Assembly (NCBI RefSeq): GCF_005780185.1 | Contig: NZ_VBUI01000030.1 | Span: 1-39,413, forward strand | Direction of reading: 5' to 3' | Source: Halomonas urmiana | GTDB lineage: Bacteria > Pseudomonadota > Gammaproteobacteria > Pseudomonadales > Halomonadaceae | DNA length: 39,413 bases | In this document: piece after piece, positions 1 through 6,182 of the stretch | Layout: each line of letters starts with the position of its first letter | Position numbering within the stretch: position 1 is the first letter of the stretch | Position numbers and translations under genes: made by a program | Notes under the pieces: generated by a model | What the model was told of the DNA's origin: nothing | What the model saw: the letters and a program-made list of their open reading frames with translations, nothing else | Database searches by the model: none

Positions 1-74
1 CAAGCAAGCCTTCAGGAGGAGGTCAGGGGGCAGGCTTTATGCAACGGATAGCCGTAGTTCGTGGGGATCCGTCA

Positions 75-122
75 GGGACAGACCCCCATTCCCCGACCCC
101 CATTCCCCGACCCCCATTCCCC
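75..122 (+). repeat. GGGACAGACCCCCATT repeat with three tandem 14-bp units
   Basis: After GGGACA, the unit GACCCCCATTCCCC is repeated three times head to tail (81-94, 95-108, 109-122). The same GGGACAGACCC(C/T)CATT core returns at 921-940 and 2722-2740, and shorter forms occur at 1846-1860 and 3484-3510. Its association with a RAYT gene in this window suggests REP-like non-autonomous repeats. Confidence 0.75.
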
Positions 123-140
123 ACCTAGCCTGAACCACCC

Positions 141-170
141 AGCGGCCGGCAGAGATGCCGGCCGCTGGCG
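141..170 (+). terminator. GC-rich stem-loop, terminator-like
   Basis: A perfect 11-bp stem (AGCGGCCGGCA / TGCCGGCCGCT) with a GAGA loop is followed by GGCGTTA. The same structure and left flank (CCTGAACC..) recur at 974-1007 and 1877-1911, and a variant lies at 7587-7615. The T-run here is weak (TTATA). It would end a plus-strand gene lying left of the window. Confidence 0.6.
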
Positions 171-242
171 TTATAGGCGTCCTTTATGGCCAACTTTCCT
201 GCTCGGCTCTGGGGATGTCGCGACTGACCGGCTACGTTCGTC

Positions 243-270
243 TTGACGTACGTCTTGAGAGGCTTACAAT
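243..270 (+). promoter_or_regulatory. Sigma70-like promoter with overlapping palindrome before yefM-yoeB
   Basis: TTGACG (243-248) and TACAAT (265-270) are separated by 16 bp, close to the sigma70 consensus. The palindrome GACGTACGTC (245-254) overlaps the -35 box, and GTCTTGA occurs twice nearby. This fits an autoregulatory operator for a YefM/YoeB complex, but operator function is inferred. Confidence 0.65.
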
Positions 271-302
271 CTTGTGAGGTTGGATCATGTACGAGGTGCA
301 TC

Positions 303-545
303 ATGACCGGTATCACAGCCACCGAGGCACGCAGCAACCTTTATCGGTTGATCGATCAGGCCGCCGAGTCCCATCAGCCCATCGTCATCATGGGGAAGCG
401 CAACAAGGCGGTTCTGGTCTCCGAGGAGGACTGGTCTGCCATTCAGGAAACGCTCTACTTGCTTTCTGTGCCCGGTATGCGCGAAACCATTCGAGAAGGA
501 ATGGATGCTCCTGTCGATGAGTGCGACGAGGAGTTGGATTGGTGA
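303..545 (+). CDS. yefM: YefM/Phd-family antitoxin
   Basis: This 80-residue protein is the antitoxin of a type II toxin-antitoxin pair. It should bind the toxin encoded just downstream, neutralise it, and repress its own promoter. The N-terminus (ITATEARSNLYRLIDQA) followed by PIVIMGKRNKAVLVSEEDW is the Phd/YefM DNA-binding fold. The acidic C-terminus (about 50-80, ending DECDEELDW) matches the disordered toxin-wrapping tail of the family. The start at 303 is preceded by GAGGTG four bases upstream; an upstream in-frame ATG lacks this support. The stop overlaps the toxin start (GTGA), so the two are translationally coupled. Length and layout are normal for an intact module. Confidence 0.92.
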   Translation: MTGITATEARSNLYRLIDQAAESHQPIVIMGKRNKAVLVSEEDWSAIQETLYLLSVPGMRETIREGMDAPVDECDEELDW

Positions 546-805
546 CCTGGAAGCTGGTTTACACCAAGCAAGCCCAGAAAGATGCCAGGAAGCTGGCGTC
601 GAGTGGCCTGAAGCCAAAGGCGCAGGAACTGCTGGCCCTGCTGTCGGAAGACCCCTACCGTAAGCCACCTCCCTTTGAAAAACTGGTGGGTGATCTTGCT
701 GGCGCCTACTCCCGCCGCATCAACATTCAACACCGACTGGTGTACCAGGTGATTGATGAGGAACGTGTGGTTAAAGTGCTCCGTCTATGGAGTCACTACG
801 AGTAA
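542..805 (+). CDS. yoeB: YoeB-family mRNA interferase toxin
   Basis: This 87-residue protein is a Txe/YoeB-type RelE-fold endoribonuclease, a family that cleaves mRNA at the ribosomal A site. Visible family features are FEKLVGDLAGAYSRRI, the basic HRLVYQV strand and the C-terminal SHYE, which carries the catalytic His and Tyr of YoeB. It starts with GTG at 542, overlapping the TGA of the antitoxin, which fits translational coupling and low toxin output. All expected catalytic residues appear present, so the toxin should be active. A weak inverted repeat (ATCGGG..CCCGAT) lies just after the stop. Confidence 0.93.
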   Translation: MTWKLVYTKQAQKDARKLASSGLKPKAQELLALLSEDPYRKPPPFEKLVGDLAGAYSRRINIQHRLVYQVIDEERVVKVLRLWSHYE

Positions 806-920
806 TCGGGAAAGCCCCCGATTTCCCACCTTGCCGCAGGTGCTGATGATATCCGCTATTCTTTCGGATGATTGAGTTTCCTGGGGAGCGGCTATGCCAA
901 CCGTCTTGCGCCGTCCCTCA

Positions 921-1007
921 GGGACAGACCCCCATTACCCAGATCCCCATTTCCCTCCTGACCTGAACCAACCAGCGGCCGGCAGCGATGCCGGCCGCTG
1001 GCGTTTT
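921..1007 (+). repeat. GGGACAGACCCCCATT repeat plus terminator hairpin module
   Basis: The REP-like core (921-940) is followed by a spacer and the hairpin AGCGGCCGGCA-GCGA-TGCCGGCCGCT (974-999), then GGCGTTTT (1000-1007). The hairpin with its T-run is a plausible Rho-independent terminator for yoeB. The composite matches the module at 75-170. Confidence 0.75.
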
Positions 1008-1020
1008 CGGCTCAGCGGCA

Positions 1021-1053
1021 ATACATTGATCGCATGTATCACAAGAGGCGATC
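1021..1053 (+). promoter_or_regulatory. Inverted repeats upstream of ribbon-helix-helix gene (possible operator)
   Basis: ATACAT (1021-1026) and ATGTAT (1034-1039) form an inverted repeat. GATCGC (1028-1033) pairs with GCGATC (1048-1053), which runs up to the start codon. Ribbon-helix-helix antitoxins usually repress their own promoter through such sites; the role here is inferred. Confidence 0.45.
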
Positions 1054-1278
1054 ATGATGCCTATCAGTCTCCGCCTGGATCCGGATATCGAGGAACGTCT
1101 GGCTCATCTGTCCCGGGCAACAGGGCGTTCCAAGACGTTTTACCTGCGTAAGCTGATTGCAGAGCATCTTGACGAGCTGGAAGACGCCTATCTCGCTGAG
1201 CATGCGCTTGAGGAGCTTCACCAGGGCCGGGATCGCGTCATGACCTCCGAGGAGTTCTGGCGTGACCTGGAAGGTTGA
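1054..1278 (+). CDS. Ribbon-helix-helix (RelB-like) antitoxin, apparently orphan
   Basis: This 74-residue protein begins with a ribbon-helix-helix segment (ISLRLDPDIEERLAHLS, then TGRSKTFYLRKLI), the fold used by RelB/StbD-like antitoxins to bind DNA. The C-terminal half (LEELHQGRDRVMTSEEFWRDLEG) is the usual toxin-binding tail. AGAGG at 1044-1048 gives a ribosome site; ATG 1054 and ATG 1057 are both possible starts. A RelE-type partner would be expected directly downstream on the same strand, but a minus-strand toxin-antitoxin remnant lies there instead. The partner therefore seems lost or displaced. It may also be a stand-alone regulator. Confidence 0.8.
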   Translation: MMPISLRLDPDIEERLAHLSRATGRSKTFYLRKLIAEHLDELEDAYLAEHALEELHQGRDRVMTSEEFWRDLEG

Positions 1279-1501
1279 GAGTGGGGTTGCCTTGCTCACT
1301 AAATGAGCGGTAAAGCTGCTCACGGGATAGCCCAGTTTCACGGGCCAGTTCCGTCATGCCCTTGGCGCGGGCCACGACGCCCATTGCCTTGGCGATATAA
1401 GCCGAATCCCCCGTTTCCAAGGCGTCGGCCAGGAAAACGGCAATCGCCTCTTCGCTTTCCAGGGCAGCCGCCGGATCGTAGCCGTAAAGCTTCTCGTTCA
1501 T
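1238..1501 (-). pseudogene. Truncated HigA-like addiction module antidote
   Basis: The protein from ATG 1501 reads as an addiction-module antidote of the XRE-like family found with HigB/Gp49-type toxins (the 'probable addiction module antidote' family). Visible parts are the DPAAALESEEAIAVFLADAL start, the helix-turn-helix region AKAMGVVARAKGMTELARE, and TGLSREQLYRSFSEQGNPTL. After NPTL the sequence no longer resembles the family; it continues as NLPGHARTPRRS read backwards through the end of the ribbon-helix-helix gene. The last ~20 residues, which complete the DNA-binding domain, appear missing. The start overlaps the stop of the toxin gene (ATGA). The N-terminal part might still bind toxin. 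Confidence 0.7.
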
Positions 1502-1797
1502 GACGCCTCCCACTCTGATGCCAGACGCTTGGCGGCTTCGATATTACCTTGCTGGCTGCTTTTATCGCCGCCACACAGAAGGATGATGATGTCGTTACCG
1601 CGCTTCTTGAAGGAAATCCGATATCCGGGGCCGTAGTGGATGCGCAGTTCACTGATGCCGTTTCCTACCGGCTTGACGTCACCTGGCAAGCCATTGGCCA
1701 AGCGAAAAACACGCGCGGCGATTATGGCCTTGGCGCGTTGATCATGAAGCTTGTGTTCCCACTTACGGAACGTATCCGTCTGCTTGATATCGAGCAA
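1498..1797 (-). CDS. HigB-like / phage Gp49-family addiction module toxin
   Basis: This 99-residue protein belongs to the RelE-superfamily toxins of the phage Gp49-like/HigB type, which act as translation-dependent mRNA interferases. Family signatures are FRKWEHKLHDQRAKAIIAAR, then KPVGNGISELRIHYGPGYRI and IIILLCGGDKSSQQGNIEAA. Length is normal for the family. The start appears to be TTG at 1797, without a strong ribosome site; a TACAAT element lies about 5-12 bases upstream of it. The gene precedes its antidote, the reversed order typical of higBA, and overlaps it by four bases. Because the antidote is truncated, this toxin may be unneutralised, weakly expressed or neutralised elsewhere. Confidence 0.85.
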   Translation of the reverse strand: MLDIKQTDTFRKWEHKLHDQRAKAIIAARVFRLANGLPGDVKPVGNGISELRIHYGPGYRISFKKRGNDIIILLCGGDKSSQQGNIEAAKRLASEWEAS

Positions 1798-1845
1798 GAT
1801 GCAATTGTAGTTTTTAAATCACGGGTCCGAAAGCGGGTTAATCGC

Positions 1846-1911
1846 GACCCCCATTACCCCCTAGCCTGAACCCACCAGCGGCCGGCAGAGATGCCGGCCG
1901 CTGGCGTTTTT
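1846..1911 (+). repeat. GACCCCCATTACCCC repeat plus terminator hairpin module
   Basis: GACCCCCATTACCCC (1846-1860) is followed by CTAGCCTGAACCCACC and the hairpin AGCGGCCGGCA-GAGA-TGCCGGCCGCT (1877-1902) with GGCGTTTTT. The T-run is on the plus strand, so it does not terminate the minus-strand RAYT gene beside it. It is the third copy of the module in 1.9 kb. Confidence 0.72.
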
Positions 1912-1926
1912 GTCTCCCTTCTCCCT

Positions 1927-2634
1927 TTATTCGATAGCGTCCGACGGTCGCCGGGGCTTGCGCCCCGGGGTGCCGCGCACGGTGCGCCGGCCAAGCAACT
2001 CGGCAACCTGCTGCTGGAAGCGGGGCGTGCCCAGCACCAGCCCGCTGTGGGTGACCTGGCGGATCTCGTCGACCAGGCCCTCTGCCAGGTGCTCACGAAA
2101 CAGCTCGCGATAGCCCTGCTGGCGTTCGGTGTGAGAGCGGCCCAACTCCCGGATCACCGCATGGGGCGTGATGATCGGGTCGGGGCTGCCCTGGGCGTTG
2201 GCGGCATAACTCGACCAGCGGTACTCCCCCGGATGGGTCACCATGCCGGCCCGTACCGGATTGAGCTCGATATAGGCGTGGCAGGCGAGCAGGTAGCGGG
2301 CTTCGCCCACCAGACAGGAGCGAAAGCGTCCCTCGAAGAGGGTGCCGGTGCGCCGGTAGCGGCGGTTGAAGCGCTGCACATAGACCTGGCCGATCCGCTT
2401 CATCATGGCGCTGACCGCCTGGGGATCCCCCGCCGGTGTAGCCAGCAGGTGCACATGATTGGTCATCAGCACATAGGCGTGGACCGCGACCCCGCAGGCG
2501 CGGCTGACCTCCTCCAGCATCGTGAGGTAGGCCAGGCAGTCGTCGCTATCGGCAAAGCAGACGCTGCGGTTGTTGCCCCGTTGGATGAGGTGCAGCGGGG
2601 TACCGGGCAGTAGCAGGCGGGCGCGGCGGGTCAT
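1927..2634 (-). CDS. REP-associated tyrosine transposase (RAYT, Y1 HUH family)
   Basis: This 235-residue protein is a Y1 HUH-family transposase of the RAYT/TnpA-REP group, single-strand DNA nucleases that act on REP hairpins. It carries PLHLIQRGNNRSVCF at the N-terminus, the HUH motif in MTNHVHLL (residues 60-62), a candidate catalytic Tyr85 in GQVYVQRFN, then RRTGTLFEGRFRSCLV, AYIELNPVRAGMV and YRWSSYAANA. I chose ATG 2634 because the family starts just before the LPGTPLHLIQRG block; a longer upstream frame (to 2757) is the repeat itself. The protein looks complete. RAYT genes are normally single copy and domesticated, and the related repeats around it agree with that role. Confidence 0.93.
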   Translation of the reverse strand: MTRRARLLLPGTPLHLIQRGNNRSVCFADSDDCLAYLTMLEEVSRACGVAVHAYVLMTNHVHLLATPAGDPQAVSAMMKRIGQVYVQRFNRRYRRTGTLFEGRFRSCLVGEARYLLACHAYIELNPVRAGMVTHPGEYRWSSYAANAQGSPDPIITPHAVIRELGRSHTERQQGYRELFREHLAEGLVDEIRQVTHSGLVLGTPRFQQQVAELLGRRTVRGTPGRKPRRPSDAIE

Positions 2635-2740
2635 GAGGGCCTCGTCATCGGCAGGGCTGCGACAAGCATCGCCCAGTCGATGGCCGGCTGCCGTAGGAGA
2701 TCGGCGACAGCGTCCGTAATCGGGACAGACCCTCATTACC
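2616..2740. repeat. RAYT 5' element, copy A (with GGGACAGACCC core)
   Basis: This stretch covers the RAYT start codon and its upstream region. It recurs at 4261-4365 with only a handful of mismatches across about 105 bp, and in part at 3515-3574. It ends in GGGACAGACCCTCATTACC (2722-2740), the REP-like core seen at 75 and 921. Confidence 0.85.
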
Positions 2741-2831
2741 CTGGGATGGCCCCTCATCCCGGCCCGCAGCGGTCGCAGGGGATATGACCCCGGCGCATGT
2801 CGGCGTGCAGCGCTTTATCGCAATCGATATG

Positions 2832-2868
2832 TTGCACTGCACAAAAATGGCTGCTATTGTGCAGTGCA
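2832..2868 (+). promoter_or_regulatory. 12-bp perfect inverted repeat upstream of phasin (possible PhaR operator/promoter)
   Basis: TGCACTGCACAA (2833-2844) and TTGTGCAGTGCA (2857-2868) are exact reverse complements separated by 12 bp. Each arm holds TGCA-N-TGCA, like the TGC-rich sites bound by the PHA-responsive repressor PhaR in other bacteria. TTGCAC (2832-2837) with TATTGT (2855-2860) at 17-bp spacing could be the promoter. PhaR binding is inference. Confidence 0.65.
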
Positions 2869-2921
2869 TCAGGACGGGGATCGCCCGTTCCATGGCACTA
2901 AGAACCCAGGAGGTTCCCATC

Positions 2922-3356
2922 ATGACCAACGCATTCGCATTCGACACCAAGCAGTTCGACACCGCTCAGCTCGAGACCTTCTTCGCCCCGGCCCGCGCCT
3001 TCGCCGCGCTGTCCGTCGACTTCACCGAGAAGCTGGTCAATGCCCAGCTCGACGCCACCAAGGCGTATAGCGATGCCAGCCTGGCACAGCTGCGCAACCT
3101 GGTCGAGGTCAAGGACGCCGAAGGCTTCAAGAACTACGTGGAAGGCCAGCAGCAGGTCGCCAAGGATCTGACCGAGCGCCTGAAGGGCGATGCCGAGAAG
3201 ACCATGGCCCTGCAGCAGGAGTTCGTGCAGGAGAGCCAGAAGCTGACCGAGAGCAGCGTCAAGCAGGCTCAGGAAAGCGCTCAGCAGGCCACCGCGTCGG
3301 CGACCGAGACCGCCACCAAGGCCGTCAAGGAAGCCGCACCCAAGGCCGCCAAGTAA
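2922..3356 (+). CDS. phaP: Phasin family protein (PHA granule-associated)
   Basis: This 144-residue protein is a phasin, a small amphipathic-helical protein coating polyhydroxyalkanoate granules. The start FAFDTKQFDTAQLETFFAPA, then ALSVDFTEKLVNAQLDATKA and LVEVKDAEGFKNYVEGQQ are typical of the PhaP/phasin family. The C-terminal third is a low-complexity Ala/Lys/Thr/Gln coiled segment ending AAPKAAK. AGGAGGT (2908-2914) seven bases before ATG 2922 fixes the start; upstream in-frame ATGs lie in the operator region. It is a single-gene unit with an upstream inverted-repeat operator and its own downstream terminator. Neither PHA synthase nor PhaR is visible in the window. Confidence 0.92.
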   Translation: MTNAFAFDTKQFDTAQLETFFAPARAFAALSVDFTEKLVNAQLDATKAYSDASLAQLRNLVEVKDAEGFKNYVEGQQQVAKDLTERLKGDAEKTMALQQEFVQESQKLTESSVKQAQESAQQATASATETATKAVKEAAPKAAK

Positions 3357-3406
3357 GCCTGAGTCGGTGTTAGACCCGGCCCGCGGGCCGGGGTGACGCA
3401 ACATCC

Positions 3407-3449
3407 CAGCAGGCCGCCGATCATCGATCGGCGGCCTGCTGGCGTTTTG
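3407..3449 (+). terminator. Rho-independent terminator after phasin
   Basis: CAGCAGGCCGCCGAT (3407-3421) and ATCGGCGGCCTGCTG (3427-3441) form a 15-bp perfect stem followed by GCGTTTTGG. A second small palindrome, CCCGGCCCGCGGGCCGGG, lies just before it at about 3375-3392. Confidence 0.85.
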
Positions 3450-3483
3450 GTGTTCCACGTGTCGGCTAATCCGCGGGCTAATC

Positions 3484-3574
3484 GAGGACAGCCCCCCTTT
3501 CCCAGCCCCATTTCCCAGCCGATGGCCGGTTGTCGTACGAGAACGGCGAGAGCACCTGTCATCGAGGGGTCATA
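3484..3574. repeat. RAYT-associated repeat, copy B (partial)
   Basis: A degenerate GGACAGCCCCC core (about 3486) is followed by CCCAGCCGATGGCCGG (from 3515) and a stretch through ATCGAGGGG. This last part is shared with copy C at 4317-4373 and with copy A at 2670-2718. It has more changes than the A/C pair, so it is the oldest or most decayed copy. Confidence 0.65.
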
Positions 3575-3632
3575 CCCGCTGGCTAGGGTAGGGGAGCGTT
3601 ACCCCATCCTTTCCGTCCCCGAGGATTGCCTC

Positions 3633-4232
3633 ATGATCAAGCCCGTCGTCCTGCCGCTGCTGGCGGCCAGCCTGCTGAGCAGCGCCGCTCAGGCCCAGAA
3701 CGTGTTCGATTACCCGCAGACCGAGAATGCGCCGACGACCTTCCATGTGGTCAACGAGATTCCCGCCGGCGGCTTTACCAAGTACGAGATCAATGCCGAC
3801 CAGGGCCAGCTGATCGTCGATCGCTATGTGTCGATGCCGGTGCGCTATCCGGCCAACTACGGCTCGATCACCAGCTCGGCCGGCGGCGATGGCGACCCGC
3901 TGGATGCCCTGGTGATCACCCGGGACCCCATCTATCCCGGGGCGGTGATCAAGGTGAAGCCCATCGGCGTGCTGCGCATGGTCGATGACGGCGAAGCCGA
4001 CGACAAGATCATCGCCGTGCCCGCCGACGACGTTGACCCCACCTATGCCGATATCGATGGCATGGAGGACCTGCCGAGCATGGAGGTCGAGCGCCTGAAT
4101 GCCTTCTTCCGCGTTTACAAGGACCTGCCGGACGGCGGCGATATCGAGCTCAACGGCTTCGGCGATGCCAGCGAGGCGCGTGAGATCCTGACCCAGGCCC
4201 TGGAGGCGTACGAGGCCGCCGGGCAGGAGTGA
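3633..4232 (+). CDS. Inorganic pyrophosphatase with signal peptide
   Basis: This 199-residue protein is a family I soluble inorganic pyrophosphatase, hydrolysing diphosphate to two phosphates with divalent metals. The signature GDGDPLDALVI (about residues 87-97) carries the metal-binding aspartates; YPANYGSI and the later VDDGEADDKIIAVP are also family blocks. Unlike cytoplasmic enzymes it begins with a clear Sec signal (MIKPVVLPLLAASLLSS, cleavage after AQA near residue 21), so it is probably periplasmic. ATG 3633 has GAGG about 9 bases upstream; a longer in-frame extension upstream overlaps repeat DNA and is unlikely. It stands alone between RAYT repeats. Confidence 0.92.
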   Translation: MIKPVVLPLLAASLLSSAAQAQNVFDYPQTENAPTTFHVVNEIPAGGFTKYEINADQGQLIVDRYVSMPVRYPANYGSITSSAGGDGDPLDALVITRDPIYPGAVIKVKPIGVLRMVDDGEADDKIIAVPADDVDPTYADIDGMEDLPSMEVERLNAFFRVYKDLPDGGDIELNGFGDASEAREILTQALEAYEAAGQE

Positions 4233-4260
4233 CGGCTGGCGGCGCAACCTTTGCCGTTCC

Positions 4261-4375
4261 GGCGGGCGCGGCGGGTCATGAGGGCCTCGTCATCGGCAGG
4301 GCTACGACAAGCATTGCCCAGTCGATGGCCGTCTGCCGTAGGAGATCGGCGAAAGCGCCTGTCATCGAGGGGCAT
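4261..4375. repeat. RAYT 5' element, copy C (solo)
   Basis: This is a nearly identical copy of 2616-2720, including the first RAYT codons (the GGGTCATGAGGGCC segment), but no RAYT gene follows. It continues as CCTGTCATCGAGGGGCATA, shared with copy B. It looks like a non-autonomous derivative or deletion remnant of the RAYT unit. Confidence 0.85.
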
Positions 4376-4601
4376 AAGGGCCGACGCGGTTGAACTCCGA
4401 GCACACGATGCCCCCGACCTGGCGAAGGGCCTTGATGCCTGGCGGCCACCGGCGTGGCAACGGTCGAGTGACGCGGCTTCATTGCTTGATCCAGATCAAC
4501 CCGATCAGACTTATGTTTAGGTTGCTAATGGGAAAAAGGGTCTTATCATATCGTGATGCATTTTACCCGGCTCGCAGGCCAATCACGACGAGGAGACGAC
4601 C
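4376..4601 (+). promoter_or_regulatory. CoA-transferase upstream region with perfect FNR/Anr box
   Basis: TTGATCCAGATCAA (4486-4499) matches the FNR/Anr consensus TTGAT-N4-ATCAA exactly. It lies 102 bases before the start codon of the CoA-transferase gene. A candidate -10 (TAATGG, 4526-4531) would put the box near -41 to -45, the class II activation position. No gene is visible in the rest of this stretch. Confidence 0.65.
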
Positions 4602-6182
4602 TTGGACAAGCTCGACACGCCCCGCATTGAAGCGCGTTGCCGCTGGGCCGGCTGGAAGGAGAGGCTGTGCTCGGCCGAGCAGGCGGCTGCCCTGATCGAG
4701 AACGGCATGACGGTGGGCATGAGCGGCTTTACCCGCGCGGGAGAAGCGAAAGAGGTACCGCGCGCCCTGGCCGAGCGTGCCCGTCAGGATCCGCTTTCGA
4801 TCACGCTGATGACCGGCGCCTCGCTGGGCAATGACCTGGACAAGCTGCTCACCGATGCCAAGGTGCTCTCGCGTCGCATGCCGTTCCAGGTTGACGCGAC
4901 TCTGCGCCGCGCCATCAATGCGGGAGAGGTCATGTTCATCGACCAGCACCTCTCCGAGACCGTGGAGCTGTTGCGCAACCGCCAGCTCGCCGAGATCGAT
5001 GTGGCGGTGGTGGAGGCCTGCGCCATTACCGAGGAGGGCGGCATCGTGCCCACCACCTCGGTGGGGAATTCGGCCAGCTATGCCATTCTCGCCGACAAGG
5101 TGATCATCGAGCTGAACCTTGACGCGCCCGCCGAGCTGGAGGGCTTGCACGATATCTACATTCCGCAGATGCGGCCCACGCGTCCCCCGATTCCGGTGGT
5201 CGCGCCGGATTCGCGCATTGGCACGCCCTATATTCCGATCGATCCGGGAAAGATTGCCGCCATCGTGGTGACACACGGCAAGGACAGCCCCTCGACCCTG
5301 CTGCCGCCGGATGCCGATACCCGCCGCATTGCCGACCATCTGATCGAGTTCTTTGCCGACGAGGTGAGCATAGGGCGCCTGACGCCCTCTCTGCTGCCGC
5401 TCCAGGCGGGCATCGGGACCATGGCCAATGCGGTGATGAGCGGGCTGGCCGAGGGCCCCTTCGACCACCTGACCATGTACTCCGAAGTGCTGCAGGACTC
5501 CACCTTCGACCTGCTGGATGCCGGCAAGCTCGACTTTGCCTCGGGGTGCTCGATCACGCTCACCGAAGCGCGTGGCAAGCGGGTATGGGGCAACCTGGAT
5601 GCCTACCGCGACCGTCTGGTCCTGAGGCCCCAGGAGCTGTCCAACCATCCCGGGATCGTGCGCCGTCTGGGCATCATTGCCATCAACACGGCGCTGGAGA
5701 TGGATATCTATGGGAACGTCAACTCCACCCATGTGGGCGGCACCCGGATGATGAATGGCATCGGGGGCTCCGGTGACTTTGCGCGCAATGCCCAGCTGTC
5801 GATCTTTGTCACCAAGTCGGTGGCCAAGGAGGGGGATCTCTCCAGCGTGGTGCCCTTCGCCAGCCATGTGGACCATACCGAGCATGACGTGGATGTGGTG
5901 GTCACCGAGCACGGCCTGGCCGACCTGCGTGGCCTGGCGCCGCGCGAGCGGGCGGCGCGTCTGATCGATCAGTGTGCGGATTCGCGGTATCGTCCGGCGC
6001 TGCGTCGTTACTTCGAGCACGCCTGCCAGCGTGGGGGCCATACGCCGCATTGCCTGGAGGAGGCGTTCTCCTGGCATATCGCCGCGGAGCGCGATGGCCA
6101 TATGCGCCGCTTCCAGACGGAGGATGCTGGGGCGCGTCGGGGCGAGCATCGCGAAGAGCCCCCCGTTGCCCACCCGGCCTGA
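4602..6182 (+). CDS. Acetyl-CoA hydrolase / acetate- or succinate-CoA transferase family
   Basis: This 526-residue cytoplasmic enzyme is a class I CoA-transferase of the acetyl-CoA hydrolase/AarC-Cat1-ScpC family, which exchanges CoA between acyl-CoAs and carboxylates such as acetate, succinate or propionate. Family blocks include MTVGMSGFTRAGEAKEVP (36-53), GGIVPTTSVGNSASYA (146-161), QAGIGTMANAV (268-278), MYSEVLQDSTFDLL (292-305; Glu295 should form the CoA thioester) and GIGGSGDFARNAQLS. The start is TTG at 4602, supported by GAGGAG at 4590-4595. An FNR-type box upstream suggests oxygen-dependent control. Substrate cannot be read from sequence. A TnpB element is inserted immediately after its stop codon. 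Confidence 0.92.
   Translation: MDKLDTPRIEARCRWAGWKERLCSAEQAAALIENGMTVGMSGFTRAGEAKEVPRALAERARQDPLSITLMTGASLGNDLDKLLTDAKVLSRRMPFQVDATLRRAINAGEVMFIDQHLSETVELLRNRQLAEIDVAVVEACAITEEGGIVPTTSVGNSASYAILADKVIIELNLDAPAELEGLHDIYIPQMRPTRPPIPVVAPDSRIGTPYIPIDPGKIAAIVVTHGKDSPSTLLPPDADTRRIADHLIEFFADEVSIGRLTPSLLPLQAGIGTMANAVMSGLAEGPFDHLTMYSEVLQDSTFDLLDAGKLDFASGCSITLTEARGKRVWGNLDAYRDRLVLRPQELSNHPGIVRRLGIIAINTALEMDIYGNVNSTHVGGTRMMNGIGGSGDFARNAQLSIFVTKSVAKEGDLSSVVPFASHVDHTEHDVDVVVTEHGLADLRGLAPRERAARLIDQCADSRYRPALRRYFEHACQRGGHTPHCLEEAFSWHIAAERDGHMRRFQTEDAGARRGEHREEPPVAHPA

Noticed and set aside
128..175. Hairpin modules around toxin-antitoxin genes as integron attC sites
   Set aside because: The flanks do not fit the RYYYAAC / GTTRRRY core sites and no integrase is seen; terminator function explains them better.
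894..1151. Small open frame beginning at ATG 894
   Set aside because: It reads through the REP-like repeat and terminator hairpin and into the next gene out of frame; no domain.
2784..2921. Upstream extension of the phasin frame
   Set aside because: It runs through the inverted-repeat operator, while ATG 2922 has a strong ribosome site.
3393..3632. Upstream extension of the pyrophosphatase frame
   Set aside because: It crosses the phasin terminator and a RAYT repeat, and would bury the signal peptide.
4563..6173. 536-codon open frame on the minus strand
   Set aside because: It is the antisense shadow of the CoA-transferase gene, with no family signature or ribosome site.
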